A stretch of DNA of 64,000 bases from Deltaproteobacteria bacterium (GTDB lineage: Bacteria; Desulfobacterota; Binatia; UBA9968; JAJDTQ01): NCBI GenBank assembly GCA_028818755.1, contig JAPPNF010000170.1, positions 53,352 through 117,351 of the forward strand. Direction: 5' to 3'. Positions 63,915 through 64,000 of this stretch are shown piece by piece; position 1 is the first letter of the stretch, and the number at the start of each line of letters is the position of its first letter. Position numbers and translations under genes: made by a program. The notes beneath the pieces were generated by a model. That model saw only the letters and a list, made by a program, of their open reading frames with translations. It was not told the DNA's origin and ran no database searches.

Positions 63915-64000
63915 ATGGGCTCGTATGACAGCATATCCCTCTGGAAGCACACCTCCAGGACAATCCTCATCATAATTTGCACAGCGTGGACGATCGCCCA
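63915..64000 (+). CDS. Partial gene, N-terminus only
   Basis: AAGGA lies 6 nt before an ATG. The 28 visible residues begin MGSYDSISLWKHTSRT and then turn hydrophobic (ILIIICTAWTIA), like a signal peptide or first membrane helix. The gene is cut by the window end and cannot be identified. Confidence 0.4.
   Translation, partial: MGSYDSISLWKHTSRTILIIICTAWTIA

Overview
The window is about 64 kb of GC-rich bacterial chromosome (roughly two thirds G+C by eye). Genes sit on both strands with short gaps, many 4-nt ATGA overlaps and purine-rich Shine-Dalgarno sites. I see no rRNA, tRNA, CRISPR array or intact transposon. The order rimP-nusA-ylxR-infB-ylxP-rbfA-truB-rpsO-pnp-M16 protease-dut-purB-purC-purS-purQ-purL-purF, beside an NtrB/NtrC pair, dnaB and queF, suggests a Gram-negative, delta-proteobacteria-like or candidate-phylum lineage (Tectomicrobia or Binatota style). 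The many amidase, hydantoinase, SDR and TRAP genes fit a metabolically broad heterotroph. The lineage is inference only.

Layout. Bases 1-124 are homopolymer-rich and look like contig-end artefact. 125-9099: a C4 zinc-ribbon gene behind an attenuator-like leader, an FAD oxidase, an SDR, and a hydantoinase/oxoprolinase operon with one A subunit and two tandem B subunits. 9172-10589: a small unknown gene and a DUF433/PIN-like toxin-antitoxin pair. 10616-29012 (all minus strand): purine synthesis, dUTPase, M16 protease, RNA decay and translation factors. 29182-32407 (plus): NtrB-like kinase, NtrC-like sigma-54 activator, thiE. 32543-42589 (mostly minus): dnaB, queF, agmatine-to-putrescine genes, citrate synthase, SDR, enolase-superfamily enzyme, macro-domain protein and a MetE-like protein. 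42586-42964: relics of a DNA ligase and a DUF3891 gene. 42961-51505 (plus): fused TAXI-TRAP permease, its binding protein, a TPP-dependent E1 alpha/beta pair, a medium-chain reductase and a dimethylformamidase-like protein, probably an uptake-and-catabolism unit.

51745-63843 is the accessory region. Two paralogous DUF900 alpha/beta hydrolases flank an ATP-dependent DNA ligase, a phosphodiesterase-like protein and a DUF3891 protein. The second hydrolase is followed by a 263-aa protein I do not recognise and an 888-residue eukaryotic-like Ser/Thr kinase with unusual features. After these come a TetR repressor, remnants of a transposase and an ABC ATPase, and a secreted trypsin-like protease with Sel1-like repeats. 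A 9-4-9 palindrome (AACCGTACC, 4 nt, GGTACGGTT) lies at the promoters of the hydrolase-kinase operon and of the protease, with a weaker match in front of tetR. This points to a small TetR-controlled regulon that I cannot match to a described system.

The intergenic spaces carry several families of dispersed palindromes and one 163-bp MITE-like element with 24-bp perfect inverted ends that supplies the stop codon of citrate synthase.
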